Assembly: GCA_044508675.1 (NCBI GenBank)
Contig: JBIQHF010000003.1
Coordinates: 1 to 64,000, forward strand
DNA length: 64,000 nt
DNA from: Raineyella sp044508675
Lineage (GTDB): Bacteria > Actinomycetota > Actinomycetes > Propionibacteriales > Propionibacteriaceae
Direction of reading: 5' to 3'
In this document: positions 16,794 through 25,309 of the stretch, piece by piece
Numbering within the stretch: the first letter of the stretch is position 1
How the letters are laid out: each line of letters starts with the position of its first letter
The notes under the pieces: generated by a model
Told to the model about the DNA's origin: nothing
Database searches by the model: none
What the model saw: only the letters and a program-made list of their open reading frames with translations
Made by a program: the position numbers and the translations under genes

Positions 16794-19165
16794 CCATGAC
16801 CGGTGCCATCCTGGTCCTGCGACGCAACTGGCGCGGCTTCCGCGCCACATGGGCGCGCTGGACCGCAATCGTGGTCCTCCTCACCGTCGGGCTGGGGGTC
16901 GTGGTCGGCCTGCTGACCTCGGCCACCTCCACCCTGGACGGCATCGCCCAGGGCTCCCGCGACGGCCGACTGGCCGACGGGACCGTGATCACCGAGGTCC
17001 CACTGACCCCGTCCCAGCTCACCGACGCCGAAGCGGTGGGCGCCACGATCCTGCCGACCCCGTACCTGGACGTGCCCGGCCGTTCGGCCGGCCAGGCCAC
17101 CACGGTGCGTATCTTCCGCTCCGACCAGGCGGTCAGCCGACCATCGGTCGACACCGGCACCCTGCCGGCCGGCCCCGACCAGGTGATGGTCGAGAAGCTG
17201 CACGCCGCCGCCCACGACCTACAGGTCGGGGACCGAGTGAGCGTCGACGGCCGGGTGCTGCGGATCAGCGGCATCGGAAGCCTGCCCGACTACGCACTGG
17301 CCAGCCCCCAACTCGGCCAGACCAGCGACCCCGAACGGTTCGCCCTGATGGTGCTGGCCCCGACAACCTTCCAGGAGCTGGCGGCGAACCACCCCAACGA
17401 GGTGGTGTCGGCGTACGGCTACCTGCTGGAGGGCACCACCCACGAACGACTCCGCCTCGCCCTGCAGGACATCCGCCTCGACCCCGCCCGCGCGACCAAC
17501 CCGTACGTCGCCCGGGCCGTCGCCGCCGCCACCGAGGCCGGCCTGCCGCTGACCTACCCAGCGGTGTCGTTGTTCCTGCCGGCCGACGACAACCCGCGCA
17601 TCACCGGGGCGATCTCCGATGCCCGCACCACGATGAACATCACCCTGGTCACCACCGTGCTGGTCATGCTGCTGGTCGCCTACGTCCTGGCCGAATTCTC
17701 CCGGGACCGGATCCTGCGCGACTCACAGGTGATCGGCTCCCAGTCGGCACTCGGCACCTCCGAAGCGGAGCTGCTGGGCTACTACCTGGTGCTCCCGGTG
17801 GCCGTCACCGCGCTCGGCTCGCTCCTCGGCACGCTGCTGGGCCGGCTACTGGCACCGTCCCTGGGCATCATCACCGGCTACTACTCCTATCCGGCCGTGC
17901 CGATCGAGCCGTCCGCGCTGATCGTGGCGACCGGCCTCGGCGTCCCGGTGACCGTGGTGGCCCTGGTCAACACCGCCGTCGTCCGGTCCGCCCTCGACCG
18001 CCCCACCCAGGAACTGCTCCGGCCCCAGGTCACGGCCGGCCCCTCACTGCCGCTGCCCCTGGCGCGGATGCCGTTCGTGACGATGTTCCGGCTGCGGCAG
18101 GCGATGCGCACGCTCGGCAGCTACCTGCTGATCGTGGCCGGCCTGTTCCTGTGCATCCTGCTGATGGTGTTCGGCCTGGGGATGCGCACCTCCATGGACA
18201 CCTACCTGGCCCGCGCCGAGACCGACCTCAGCTTCCACGACTACTACACCCTGCGGTTCCCCGACCTGTCGGCGGTGCCGGCCGGCGCCCACGAGGCGGT
18301 CGCGGTCCCGACCCAGGTGCTCGGCCGCGACGGTACGCCGGGCCAGACGATGACCGTACTGGGCATCCCGCCGGACAACCCGTACTTCAACGTCCCGGTG
18401 GAGGGCCTGGCCCCCTACGAGATGGTGCTGTCGCGAGCCGCGGCGCACAAGTACCGCCTCGGCGCGGGGGAGACGATCGCCTTCACCGACGGCACGCTCG
18501 ACTGGTCGTTCCGGGTGGTCGGGGTCGCCGACTACACCACCGGCGCCTTCGGCTTCACCACCACCGAGAACGCCCGGGCGCTGCTGGACCCCGCCATCCC
18601 GCTCGCCAGCGAGCGGATGAGCACCACCGACGGGGCCGCGGCCGTCCCGTACTACAACGCGCTGTTCTCCGACGCCCCGCTGGACCTGGACCCCGACCGG
18701 GTCGTGGCGCACAGCATCCGGGAGGACATGCTCGCCGGGGTGGAGAAGTTCAATGCGCTGCTGTCACGGATCGTGGCCCTGGTGACCTGGTCGTCGATGC
18801 TGATCATGGTGGTGGTGCTGTACGTGCTGATCCGCATGGTCGTGGCGCGGCAGCGGTACTCCATCTCACTGCTCAAGGCGCTCGGCTACAGCGACCGCGA
18901 GGTGGGGCGGCTCTACCTGGACAACTACCTGTGGCTGGTGGTCGGCTCGGTGGCCGCGGCCATCCCGACCTCGGTCGCCATCATGGGCCAGGTGTGGCGG
19001 CTGATGACCGCCGACCTGCCGATCGGCATCCCGTTCCTGCTGTCGGCCCGCGATGTCGCGGTGATGGCAGGGCTGGCGCTGGCTGCGTACGCGGTGGTGC
19101 GGCTCGTCTCCTCCCATGACACCCGCTCGGTCCCGGTCACCGAGGTGTTGAAGTTGCGCGAGTAG
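16790..19165 (+). CDS. FtsX-like ABC transporter permease
   Basis: A protein of about 790 residues with a first membrane helix at about 20-42, a large external domain, then hydrophobic groups near 285-390, 435-470 and, after a second external domain, three or four helices at the C-terminus (about 665-780). This is the duplicated FtsX/MacB-permease layout of actinobacteria. The last helical group holds the usual LLKALGYSDREVGRLYL motif. It forms one unit with the upstream ATPase. GTG at 16790 gives a four-base overlap; ATG at 16796 is the alternative. The substrate is unknown. Confidence 0.88.
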   Translation: MTMTGAILVLRRNWRGFRATWARWTAIVVLLTVGLGVVVGLLTSATSTLDGIAQGSRDGRLADGTVITEVPLTPSQLTDAEAVGATILPTPYLDVPGRSAGQATTVRIFRSDQAVSRPSVDTGTLPAGPDQVMVEKLHAAAHDLQVGDRVSVDGRVLRISGIGSLPDYALASPQLGQTSDPERFALMVLAPTTFQELAANHPNEVVSAYGYLLEGTTHERLRLALQDIRLDPARATNPYVARAVAAATEAGLPLTYPAVSLFLPADDNPRITGAISDARTTMNITLVTTVLVMLLVAYVLAEFSRDRILRDSQVIGSQSALGTSEAELLGYYLVLPVAVTALGSLLGTLLGRLLAPSLGIITGYYSYPAVPIEPSALIVATGLGVPVTVVALVNTAVVRSALDRPTQELLRPQVTAGPSLPLPLARMPFVTMFRLRQAMRTLGSYLLIVAGLFLCILLMVFGLGMRTSMDTYLARAETDLSFHDYYTLRFPDLSAVPAGAHEAVAVPTQVLGRDGTPGQTMTVLGIPPDNPYFNVPVEGLAPYEMVLSRAAAHKYRLGAGETIAFTDGTLDWSFRVVGVADYTTGAFGFTTTENARALLDPAIPLASERMSTTDGAAAVPYYNALFSDAPLDLDPDRVVAHSIREDMLAGVEKFNALLSRIVALVTWSSMLIMVVVLYVLIRMVVARQRYSISLLKALGYSDREVGRLYLDNYLWLVVGSVAAAIPTSVAIMGQVWRLMTADLPIGIPFLLSARDVAVMAGLALAAYAVVRLVSSHDTRSVPVTEVLKLRE

Positions 19166-19207
19166 GTGGACAGCCGCCGGCGGACCGGCGGCTGCTTGGA
19201 TAGGGGC

Positions 19208-19594
19208 ATGGAAGAGAGCATCCGGGACCTGGTCCACGCCGCCGTGCTGGCCATGGAGGCCATGGCGGTGCTGGTCATCGTGGTCGGCCTGGTGATCGGA
19301 CTGGTCCGGTTCGGCCGGGACGCGGCGAGCCGCGCGCACCGGTCGGAGACCTACCACCGGTTCAAGTCGTGGATGGGCCGCACCCTGCTGCTGGGGCTGG
19401 AGATCCTGGTCGCGGCCGACGTGGTGAACACGGTGGCGCTGGAGCCCACGCTGAACAATGTGTTGGCCCTGGGCCTGCTGGTGGTGATCCGTACGTTCCT
19501 CGGCTGGTCGCTGGTGCTGGAGATCGAGGGCCGCTGGCCGTGGCAGCAGCCCGCGGCACCGGTGTCCTCCACGCCAGCGGCCGGGCGGCTCTGA
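19208..19594 (+). CDS. DUF1622 membrane protein
   Basis: A 128-residue protein with three hydrophobic segments (about 14-40, 65-85 and 90-110) and the family's KSWMGRTLLLGLEILVAADVV motif. DUF1622 proteins are small integral membrane proteins of unknown role. The gene ends 26 bases before the convergent TPR gene. Confidence 0.85.
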   Translation: MEESIRDLVHAAVLAMEAMAVLVIVVGLVIGLVRFGRDAASRAHRSETYHRFKSWMGRTLLLGLEILVAADVVNTVALEPTLNNVLALGLLVVIRTFLGWSLVLEIEGRWPWQQPAAPVSSTPAAGRL

Positions 19595-19620
19595 GTCTCG
19601 CCGGATGTGTGGGCCTGGTG

Positions 19621-20685
19621 CTAGGTCCGCTCGTAGCGCACCTGCCGGGCGCGCCGGTGGGCGAGCGGGACCCGGACCCAGCTGAGCACGACACCGATCA
19701 CCAGGGGCAGGAACGCGAAGACACCGGCGACCCTGGCCGGATCGCCCAGGTTGAGCACCGTCACCACGACCAGCCAGAGCCAGGAGGCCGTCACGCACAC
19801 CAGCCAGGCGGCCGCGATCGGTTCGCGCCCGGGGAACCCACGGAAGTAGTGGCCACCGCCACCGGGCAGCGCCCGGCGGATCGGCCCGGTGCCCTTCGCC
19901 ACGACCGGGGCGGCGGCTCCGACCAGTGCCAGCACCACGGCGAAGCCCACCCCCCGGGGCGCCTGGGAGCCGGCCATGTACAGCACGATCCCGGCGAACA
20001 CCAGCCAGTGCAGCCGACGGACCACGATCACCAGCCGCTGGTCGAGCACGAACAGCGGGGACCGGGCGCTGGGGGAGGCGGCCAGCACGTCGGCCAGCCC
20101 CTGGCTGCCGCGCTCCCAGTCCCCGCCCAGCACCGAGATCCCGGCCAGGTTGTGCTTGGCGACCACGTGCCCGGGGTTCAGCTCGAGCACCTTGCGGTAG
20201 GCACGGCTCGCCTCGACCGGGTGGGTGTCGTGCAGGGCGTATCCCATCGCGAAGTGCGAGGAGGCCGCCTCCGGTGCCCGGCGCAGGGCCTCGTTGGCGG
20301 CGGCGTACGCGTCCTGGTGCCGGTCCAGGTCACTGAGGGACTGGGCCAGGGCCTGCCAGGGCTCGGCGGCATCCGGTTCGAGGCGGGCCGCGGTGTGCAG
20401 GGGGTCGAGGGCGTCCTGGGGCCGGCCCTGGCGATGCAGCGCCATGCCCAGGATCAGGTGCCCCCCGGAGGCGTGGGGTTCGGCGGCGACCGCCCGGCGG
20501 GCGTGGTGGTGGGCCTGGCCGGGGCGGTTTGCGGCCAGGTGGGCGTGGGCGAGTTGCCGCTCGATGGCGCCGGCGTGCTCGGGGTGTTCGCGCAGCAGCC
20601 GCAGCAGCAGGTCGATCGCCTGGGGGGCGCGGCCCAGGTCGACCAGCTCGGCGGCCCGGCGCAGAGCGGTGGGGACGGTGCTCAC
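19621..20685 (-). CDS. TPR protein with C-terminal membrane segments
   Basis: A 354-residue protein. Residues about 5-215 form tetratricopeptide-type helical repeats (for example HLILGMALHRQGRPQDALDPLHTAARLEPD). The C-terminal third has about four hydrophobic helices, so it is probably anchored in the membrane with the TPR part in the cytoplasm. It starts with GTG inside the stop of the AAA ATPase gene (GTGA overlap), so both proteins are made together and probably interact. Confidence 0.75.
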   Translation of the reverse strand: MSTVPTALRRAAELVDLGRAPQAIDLLLRLLREHPEHAGAIERQLAHAHLAANRPGQAHHHARRAVAAEPHASGGHLILGMALHRQGRPQDALDPLHTAARLEPDAAEPWQALAQSLSDLDRHQDAYAAANEALRRAPEAASSHFAMGYALHDTHPVEASRAYRKVLELNPGHVVAKHNLAGISVLGGDWERGSQGLADVLAASPSARSPLFVLDQRLVIVVRRLHWLVFAGIVLYMAGSQAPRGVGFAVVLALVGAAAPVVAKGTGPIRRALPGGGGHYFRGFPGREPIAAAWLVCVTASWLWLVVVTVLNLGDPARVAGVFAFLPLVIGVVLSWVRVPLAHRRARQVRYERT

Positions 20686-22124
20686 AGGAGTCGGTTCTGC
20701 TTCATGTAGGTGGCGAGCTCGGCATACTCCCCGGTGGGGTCGGCGTAGGTGACCACGTTGCGGGCCATGTCGAACCAGGGCCGGGCCGAGGGGCGGATCT
20801 GCTTCAGGGCGCCGGTGAGGTCGCGCATGGTGATCATCCGCGGCGTGCCGGAGCGGACCGAGTCGATCATGGCCAGTTCGGCGGCACTCTCGCACAGGTG
20901 GGCCAGGTCGGCGCCGGTGAACCCGTGGGTGTCGCGGGCGATCCGGGCCAGGTTGATGCCCTCGACCGGGCGGCGGGCCAGGTTGTGCTGCAGGATCGCG
21001 GATCGGGCCGGTTCGTCGGGCGGCAGCACCAGAACGCTGCGATCCAACCGTCCCGGCCGGCGCAGGGCCGGGTCGACGTCCCAGGGCGTGTTGGTCGCCG
21101 CGAGCACGAACACGCCCTCGTTCTGGGCGCCCACACCGTCGAGTTCGCTGAGCAGCTGGTTCACCACGTTGCGCAGGGTGGTGAAGCTGGTCTGGGTCCG
21201 CTTGTGGCCGATCGCATCGATCTCGTCCAGGAACAGCACGGCGGGGGTCGAGCGGCGGGCGAGCTGGAAGATGTCGTGCAGGTTGCCCTCGGACTGGCCG
21301 ATGTACATGTCCAGCACGTCGGACAGGGTCACGTTGATGAACCCGGCCCCCATCTCGCCGGCGATCGCCCGGGCGATGTAGGTCTTGCCGCAGCCGGGCG
21401 GGCCGTAGAGCAGCAGGCCGCCGCGCAGGCTCTTGCCGTACAGCTGGCGCAGCTGCGGGTTGCGCATCGGTGCCAGGAACGAGATCTCGAGCCGTTCCTT
21501 GACGTGCTGCATGCCGCCGACGTCCTGCAGGGTCACCTCGGCGCGTTCGACCTGCCACACGTCTTCGGGGGGCAGGAGCGCGGGGCCGTCGGCGAGCGGC
21601 TCGGCATCGTCGGTGGAGGCATCGTCGGTGGGGGAGTCATCGGTCACGAACATCGGCCGGGGTCCGTCGCCGAATTGTCCTTCTGCCGCGGGCCAGTCGA
21701 ATGCGGTCGGGCCGCCCGGTTCGGCCGGTCGGGGTTCTGGGTCCGGCCGGGCCGGCTGGTCCGGGTCGGCGTCCGGGGTGGTGGTCGGTGATCCTGTGGT
21801 CGGTGATCCTGTGGTCGGGGCAGGCTCGGTCGGCGTCGGCGTCGGCGTCGGCATCGGGGCCGGCATCGGGGCCGTGGTCGGCTCCTCGGTGACGGCCTGG
21901 TCGGTGACCGGCTCGCCGGCCGCGAAGGCGCGGTTCATCACCTGGCGGGCATGGGCGTTGGTCGGATCGTGCTGCAACGCGGTCGCGCAGTGCTGGATGG
22001 CCTCCGGGCCACGGCCCGCCTCGATCAGGAGCTCGGCCAGATGGAGGCGCAGGGGCACGTCCTCGGGGCTGGCCGATACGGCGTGGAGCAGGGACGTGAT
22101 CAACGGGCTGGGCACGGTGCACAT
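20682..22124 (-). CDS. AAA+ ATPase with N-terminal TPR and disordered linker
   Basis: A 480-residue protein. Residues 10-65 look like one or two TPR helices. Residues about 75-185 are a Pro/Thr/Asp-rich linker encoded by short GC-rich tandem repeats (around 21780-21875). Residues 200-470 form a classical AAA domain with Walker A GPPGCGKT (241-248), Walker B LFLDEID (297-303), sensor 1 ATN and the arginine-finger region RRPGRLDRSV. It is closest in type to FtsH/Vps4-like AAA modules but has no protease domain. It may remodel a partner presented by the coupled TPR membrane protein. Function is otherwise unknown. Confidence 0.85.
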   Translation of the reverse strand: MCTVPSPLITSLLHAVSASPEDVPLRLHLAELLIEAGRGPEAIQHCATALQHDPTNAHARQVMNRAFAAGEPVTDQAVTEEPTTAPMPAPMPTPTPTPTEPAPTTGSPTTGSPTTTPDADPDQPARPDPEPRPAEPGGPTAFDWPAAEGQFGDGPRPMFVTDDSPTDDASTDDAEPLADGPALLPPEDVWQVERAEVTLQDVGGMQHVKERLEISFLAPMRNPQLRQLYGKSLRGGLLLYGPPGCGKTYIARAIAGEMGAGFINVTLSDVLDMYIGQSEGNLHDIFQLARRSTPAVLFLDEIDAIGHKRTQTSFTTLRNVVNQLLSELDGVGAQNEGVFVLAATNTPWDVDPALRRPGRLDRSVLVLPPDEPARSAILQHNLARRPVEGINLARIARDTHGFTGADLAHLCESAAELAMIDSVRSGTPRMITMRDLTGALKQIRPSARPWFDMARNVVTYADPTGEYAELATYMKQNRLL

Positions 22125-22216
22125 GCTAACCACGCACCCGTCCAGGGGCGAAGCGGACCGGGGCGCTGCACCGCAGCCCGGAGCAGGCGGCGCCCGATGG
22201 TGGCAGGGGGGAGTCA

Positions 22217-22639
22217 TCAGGTGGCTGTTTCGGCGCGGTTCTTCAGTCCGGCGAGCTCCAGGTCGAGGTAGCGGCGGGTCAGTGCGGCGCTGAGCCACCC
22301 GATCAGGGCTCCGCCGGGACCGTGCTGGTCGAGCCGGGCGGTCGCCCGCGCCTGCTCGCCATCGGCGTCCACGAAGTGCCCGCCGATCGAGGTCGTCCCC
22401 AGCCCGGTCGCCTGCCAGAGGAAGTGGTGGCCCGGGACCAGTTCGGTGACGGTCCACACGGTGGTCGGCAGCCGGGGCTGGCGGATCCGGACCCGGGATC
22501 CGAGGGCCAGTGGGCCGGTGTCGAGCCGTTCGACGGAGGTGACCGACCAGGTCCATTCCGGCCAGCGTTCCACATCGGCGTAGATCTGCCAGACCCGCTG
22601 CGGGGTCGCCCCGATCCGGGTGCTCGCTTCGAACCTCAT
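22217..22639 (-). CDS. SRPBCC (START-like) family protein
   Basis: A 140-residue protein with the SRPBCC pattern: MRFEASTRIGATPQRVWQIYADVERWPEWTWSV at the start, central GSRVRIRQPRLP and TVTELVPGHHFLW strands, and a C-terminal helix (YLDLELAGLKNR). Such proteins bind hydrophobic ligands; no enzyme role can be assigned. The ATG at 22639 is chosen because GGAGGT lies seven bases in front. Confidence 0.85.
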   Translation of the reverse strand: MRFEASTRIGATPQRVWQIYADVERWPEWTWSVTSVERLDTGPLALGSRVRIRQPRLPTTVWTVTELVPGHHFLWQATGLGTTSIGGHFVDADGEQARATARLDQHGPGGALIGWLSAALTRRYLDLELAGLKNRAETAT

Positions 22640-22675
22640 GGCAGTGACCTCCACGACTGGGGTGATTCGACTGAT

Positions 22676-23800
22676 TCAGAGGTCGGTTGGTTCAGCCGGT
22701 GGTGTTGGTCCGTGCTCGGCTGCTGCGGCCGCGGCCTTCGCGTTGTCGACCGCGGCCTTGGCCCGTTCGGCCACCCGGCCCGCGGTGGCGGCCAGGTCAT
22801 CGGCCGGTACGCCGCCGGAGGTCAGTGCGCGGGTGCCGGCCTCTGCCTCGGTCAACTCCTCGGTCTCGTCCCGGTCCTGGTTGTCACCGGGTGGTTCCGT
22901 GTCGGTGTCCTGGGCGGGTGAACCGCTCCCGGTCTGGTTCCCGAAGGCCTCGGAGACGGTCTGGATGGCCCGGGTGAGCTCACCGGGGATGACCCATAGC
23001 GTGTTGTTGTCGCCCTTGGACAGCTCGGGCAGTGTCTCCAAGTACTTGTAGGCCAGCACCTTGGGGTCGGCGTCGTTCTGGTGGACCGCCCGGAACACCA
23101 GGGCGATGGCCTTGGCCTCGCCGTCGGCGCGGAGCACGGCGGCCTCCTGGTCGCCCTGGGCCTCGAGGATCGACTGCTGCCGGGTGCCGTCGGCGGTGAG
23201 GATCTTCGCCTGTCGCTCGCCCTCGGCGTGGAGGATCGCGGCGCGCTTGTCCCGCTCGGCGCGCATCTGCTTCTCCATCGCCTCCTGGATGCTGCCGGGA
23301 GGATCAATCGCCTTGATCTCCACCCGGTTCACCCGGATCCCCCACTTGCCGGTGGCGTCGTCGAGGACTGTTCGGAGTCGGGCGTTGATCTCCTCGCGGG
23401 AGGTCAGTGTCCGTTCCAGGTCCATGGAGCCGATCACGTTGCGCAGGGTCGTCACGGTCAACTGGTCGATGGCCTGCAGGTAGTTCGCCACTTCGTAGAC
23501 CGCGGCGCGCGGATCGGTGATCTGGTAGTAGAGCACGGTGTCGATGTTGACGACCAGGTTGTCCTCGGTGATGACCGGTTGGGGTTGGGAGGTGAACACC
23601 TGCTCGCGGATGTCGAGCCGGCTGTTGACCCGGTCGGCGAGCGGGATGATGAAGTTCAGGCCGGGCTGGAGGGTGGCGCGGTAGCGGCCGAAGCGTTCGA
23701 TGATGTAGCGGCGGGCCTGGGGGACGACACGCACACTGCTCATGATGATGAACACCACCAGGACCGCGGCGACAATGATGGGGACCAGTGCCAGGTTCAT
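22676..23800 (-). CDS. SPFH/stomatin-like membrane protein
   Basis: A 374-residue protein with one N-terminal membrane helix (about 4-24), an SPFH/Band 7 domain (RRYIIERFGRYRATLQPGLNFIIPL through RVEIKAIDPP), a coiled coil rich in A/E/K/R and an Ala-rich disordered tail. It probably forms ring-like membrane microdomain scaffolds. The nfeD-like gene lies 31 bases upstream on the same strand, the common stomatin/NfeD operon pair. Confidence 0.9.
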   Translation of the reverse strand: MNLALVPIIVAAVLVVFIIMSSVRVVPQARRYIIERFGRYRATLQPGLNFIIPLADRVNSRLDIREQVFTSQPQPVITEDNLVVNIDTVLYYQITDPRAAVYEVANYLQAIDQLTVTTLRNVIGSMDLERTLTSREEINARLRTVLDDATGKWGIRVNRVEIKAIDPPGSIQEAMEKQMRAERDKRAAILHAEGERQAKILTADGTRQQSILEAQGDQEAAVLRADGEAKAIALVFRAVHQNDADPKVLAYKYLETLPELSKGDNNTLWVIPGELTRAIQTVSEAFGNQTGSGSPAQDTDTEPPGDNQDRDETEELTEAEAGTRALTSGGVPADDLAATAGRVAERAKAAVDNAKAAAAAAEHGPTPPAEPTDL

Positions 23801-23831
23801 GGCTGCATGCCTCTGTTCGGTAGCGGGGTGG

Positions 23832-24269
23832 TCAGGGGAGTTCGTCGTGGGGGTAGACGACGGCCCGGGCGCCGTCGATCTCCATGACTTCGACGGTGGC
23901 GCCCTCGGGGATGACCTGGGTTTCGTCGTAGGAGCGGGCGGACCATTCGTCGCCGGCCAGTTTCACCAGTCCTTGGCCGGCGCTGACCTCTTTCAGGACC
24001 ACGGCGGTGCGCCCGATCAGTGCGTCGGTGCCTTCTCGGCTGAGGGCGGGGCGGTTGCGCTGGCGTCGGGCGATAGGGCGGACGACCAGGAGGCCGAGGG
24101 CTCCGGTCGCGGTGAACGCGAGGATCTGCAACAGTAGTCCGCCGCCGAGCCCGGCCACCAGGGCGGCGACGAGTGCCGCGGCGGCGAGCAGCCCGAGGGC
24201 CAGGGTGAGGGTGAACGCCTCGGCCACCCCGAGCAGGGCGGCCAGCAGTAGCCACAGGAACCAGGGCAT
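23832..24269 (-). CDS. NfeD-like membrane protein
   Basis: A 145-residue protein with about three N-terminal hydrophobic helices (residues 3-68) and a C-terminal OB-fold domain (LIGRTAVVLKEVSAGQGLVKLAGDEWSA), the short-form NfeD arrangement. It works with the SPFH protein encoded just downstream. GGGAGG precedes the ATG. Confidence 0.88.
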   Translation of the reverse strand: MPWFLWLLLAALLGVAEAFTLTLALGLLAAAALVAALVAGLGGGLLLQILAFTATGALGLLVVRPIARRQRNRPALSREGTDALIGRTAVVLKEVSAGQGLVKLAGDEWSARSYDETQVIPEGATVEVMEIDGARAVVYPHDELP

Positions 24270-24387
24270 CGGTGTCAACCTCCCCTCAGGGGTTACCCAT
24301 AGCGTACCGGGGGGCAACAATCTGGCCCGGGTGGCAGCGACCGGCCGCTGGGGAGCGGGCGGTCGTGCGCAACCTTCGGACATGGTC

Positions 24388-24880
24388 CGAAACTATGCGC
24401 CCCCCACTCGGCGAAACAATGTAACGAAACCTGAGAATTCGCGAAACAGGGTAGGGAAGTGTTTCGCACTCGGCGGATGGTGGGGCATTCCTCCGGGCCG
24501 CCTGTTCGGTCCCGGTCGGGGCGAACCCCGGGGGGTTTCGTGGCGGGAACCCTGATGCGGGGCGGGTAGTCCCCGATTGCCTGCAGTGGTCACCCGGCAC
24601 GAATGGGTGCGAAAGGCAAGCGGAGAATGTTTCGCAGTAAGCATTCCTTCATGTTCGCCTGGTTGTTTCCAAGGATTCGCCAATGAAGCGAAACTCGGTG
24701 CTATTTCGGCGAAACCGTGGCTTGCGGTTGGGTGGCGATCGGCGAGGGGAGGCGTCAGCCGAGGGCGCTGCCGGGAACACGTCCGAAACAATCGGCGAAA
24801 GATCGGCGGGCAGGTGGCATCATGACTTCGTGAGTGAGTTGCTGAACACCGCCGATGTCGCGAACCTGCTGGATGTTTCG
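24388..24880. repeat. Array A: dense GTTTCG/CGAAAC hexamers
   Basis: In about 490 bases I count eleven copies of one hexamer. CGAAAC starts at 24388, 24412, 24425, 24442, 24689, 24710 and 24784; GTTTCG starts at 24461, 24535, 24629 and 24875 (the last inside the next gene). The preferred longer form is GTTTCGC. Elsewhere in the window, outside the array at 59 kb, I noticed only scattered single copies. The sites lie in a gene-free, somewhat AT-richer stretch between the nfeD-like gene and an HTH-coiled-coil gene. The spacing is irregular, so this is not a tandem repeat but a field of protein-binding-type sites. Confidence 0.75.
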
Positions 24881-25309
24881 CCCCAGCGCGTACGGACGCT
24901 GGCCCGTGACAGTGTCCTTCCGGCGATCCGTGCCGAGGGAGGTGCCGGCTGGCTGTTCCGGGCCTCGGATGTACGGGAGTACCAGGAGCGTCGGACCGGG
25001 CGGCGGGTCGCGCGGGTGCCGCAGCAGGGCCAGGGCCGTCCCGAGACCGCTGCCCGGGCTCCGCGGGGGGCGGCGCCGCGACCGGGCGGGGACGAGGGCC
25101 TGCGGGGTGAGGTCGAGCGGTTGCGGGCCGAGAACGAGCGGTTGCGCGCCGAGGTCGATGACCTGGTGGCCGAGGTCGGGGGGCTGCGGGCGGACAATGA
25201 GCGGTTGCGCGCCGAGGTCGACGATGTGCGGGCGCAGGGCGAGGAGCTGGTGGCCAGCTTGCAGCGCTCGCGGGCGCTCAGCGAGGTGCTGGTGCGGGAG
25301 CTGGGCTGA
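24830..25309 (+). CDS. HTH DNA-binding protein with C-terminal coiled coil
   Basis: A 159-residue protein starting at GTG. Residues 5-50 form a MerR/excisionase-type helix-turn-helix (LNTADVANLLDVSPQRVRTLARD, then GWLFRASDVREYQERR). After a basic, Ala/Gly-rich linker, residues about 95-155 are a heptad coiled coil built from near-repeats of RLRAENERLRAEV. The architecture (HTH head, coiled-coil tail) recalls chromosome-anchoring or partition proteins such as RacA and KfrA, though I claim no homology. The gene lies directly after, and begins within, the GTTTCG array, so it may bind those sites. Its end overlaps the convergent next gene by 32 bases. Confidence 0.65.
   Translation: MSELLNTADVANLLDVSPQRVRTLARDSVLPAIRAEGGAGWLFRASDVREYQERRTGRRVARVPQQGQGRPETAARAPRGAAPRPGGDEGLRGEVERLRAENERLRAEVDDLVAEVGGLRADNERLRAEVDDVRAQGEELVASLQRSRALSEVLVRELG

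Noticed and set aside
21780..21875. Short tandem GC-rich repeats as a possible minisatellite or regulatory element
   Set aside because: They lie in frame within the AAA ATPase gene and encode its Pro/Thr-rich linker, which is a sufficient explanation.
24388..24880. parS/ParB binding sites
   Set aside because: parS needs the palindrome TGTTTCACGTGAAACA. The sites here are single GTTTCG hexamers, mostly not in palindromic pairs.
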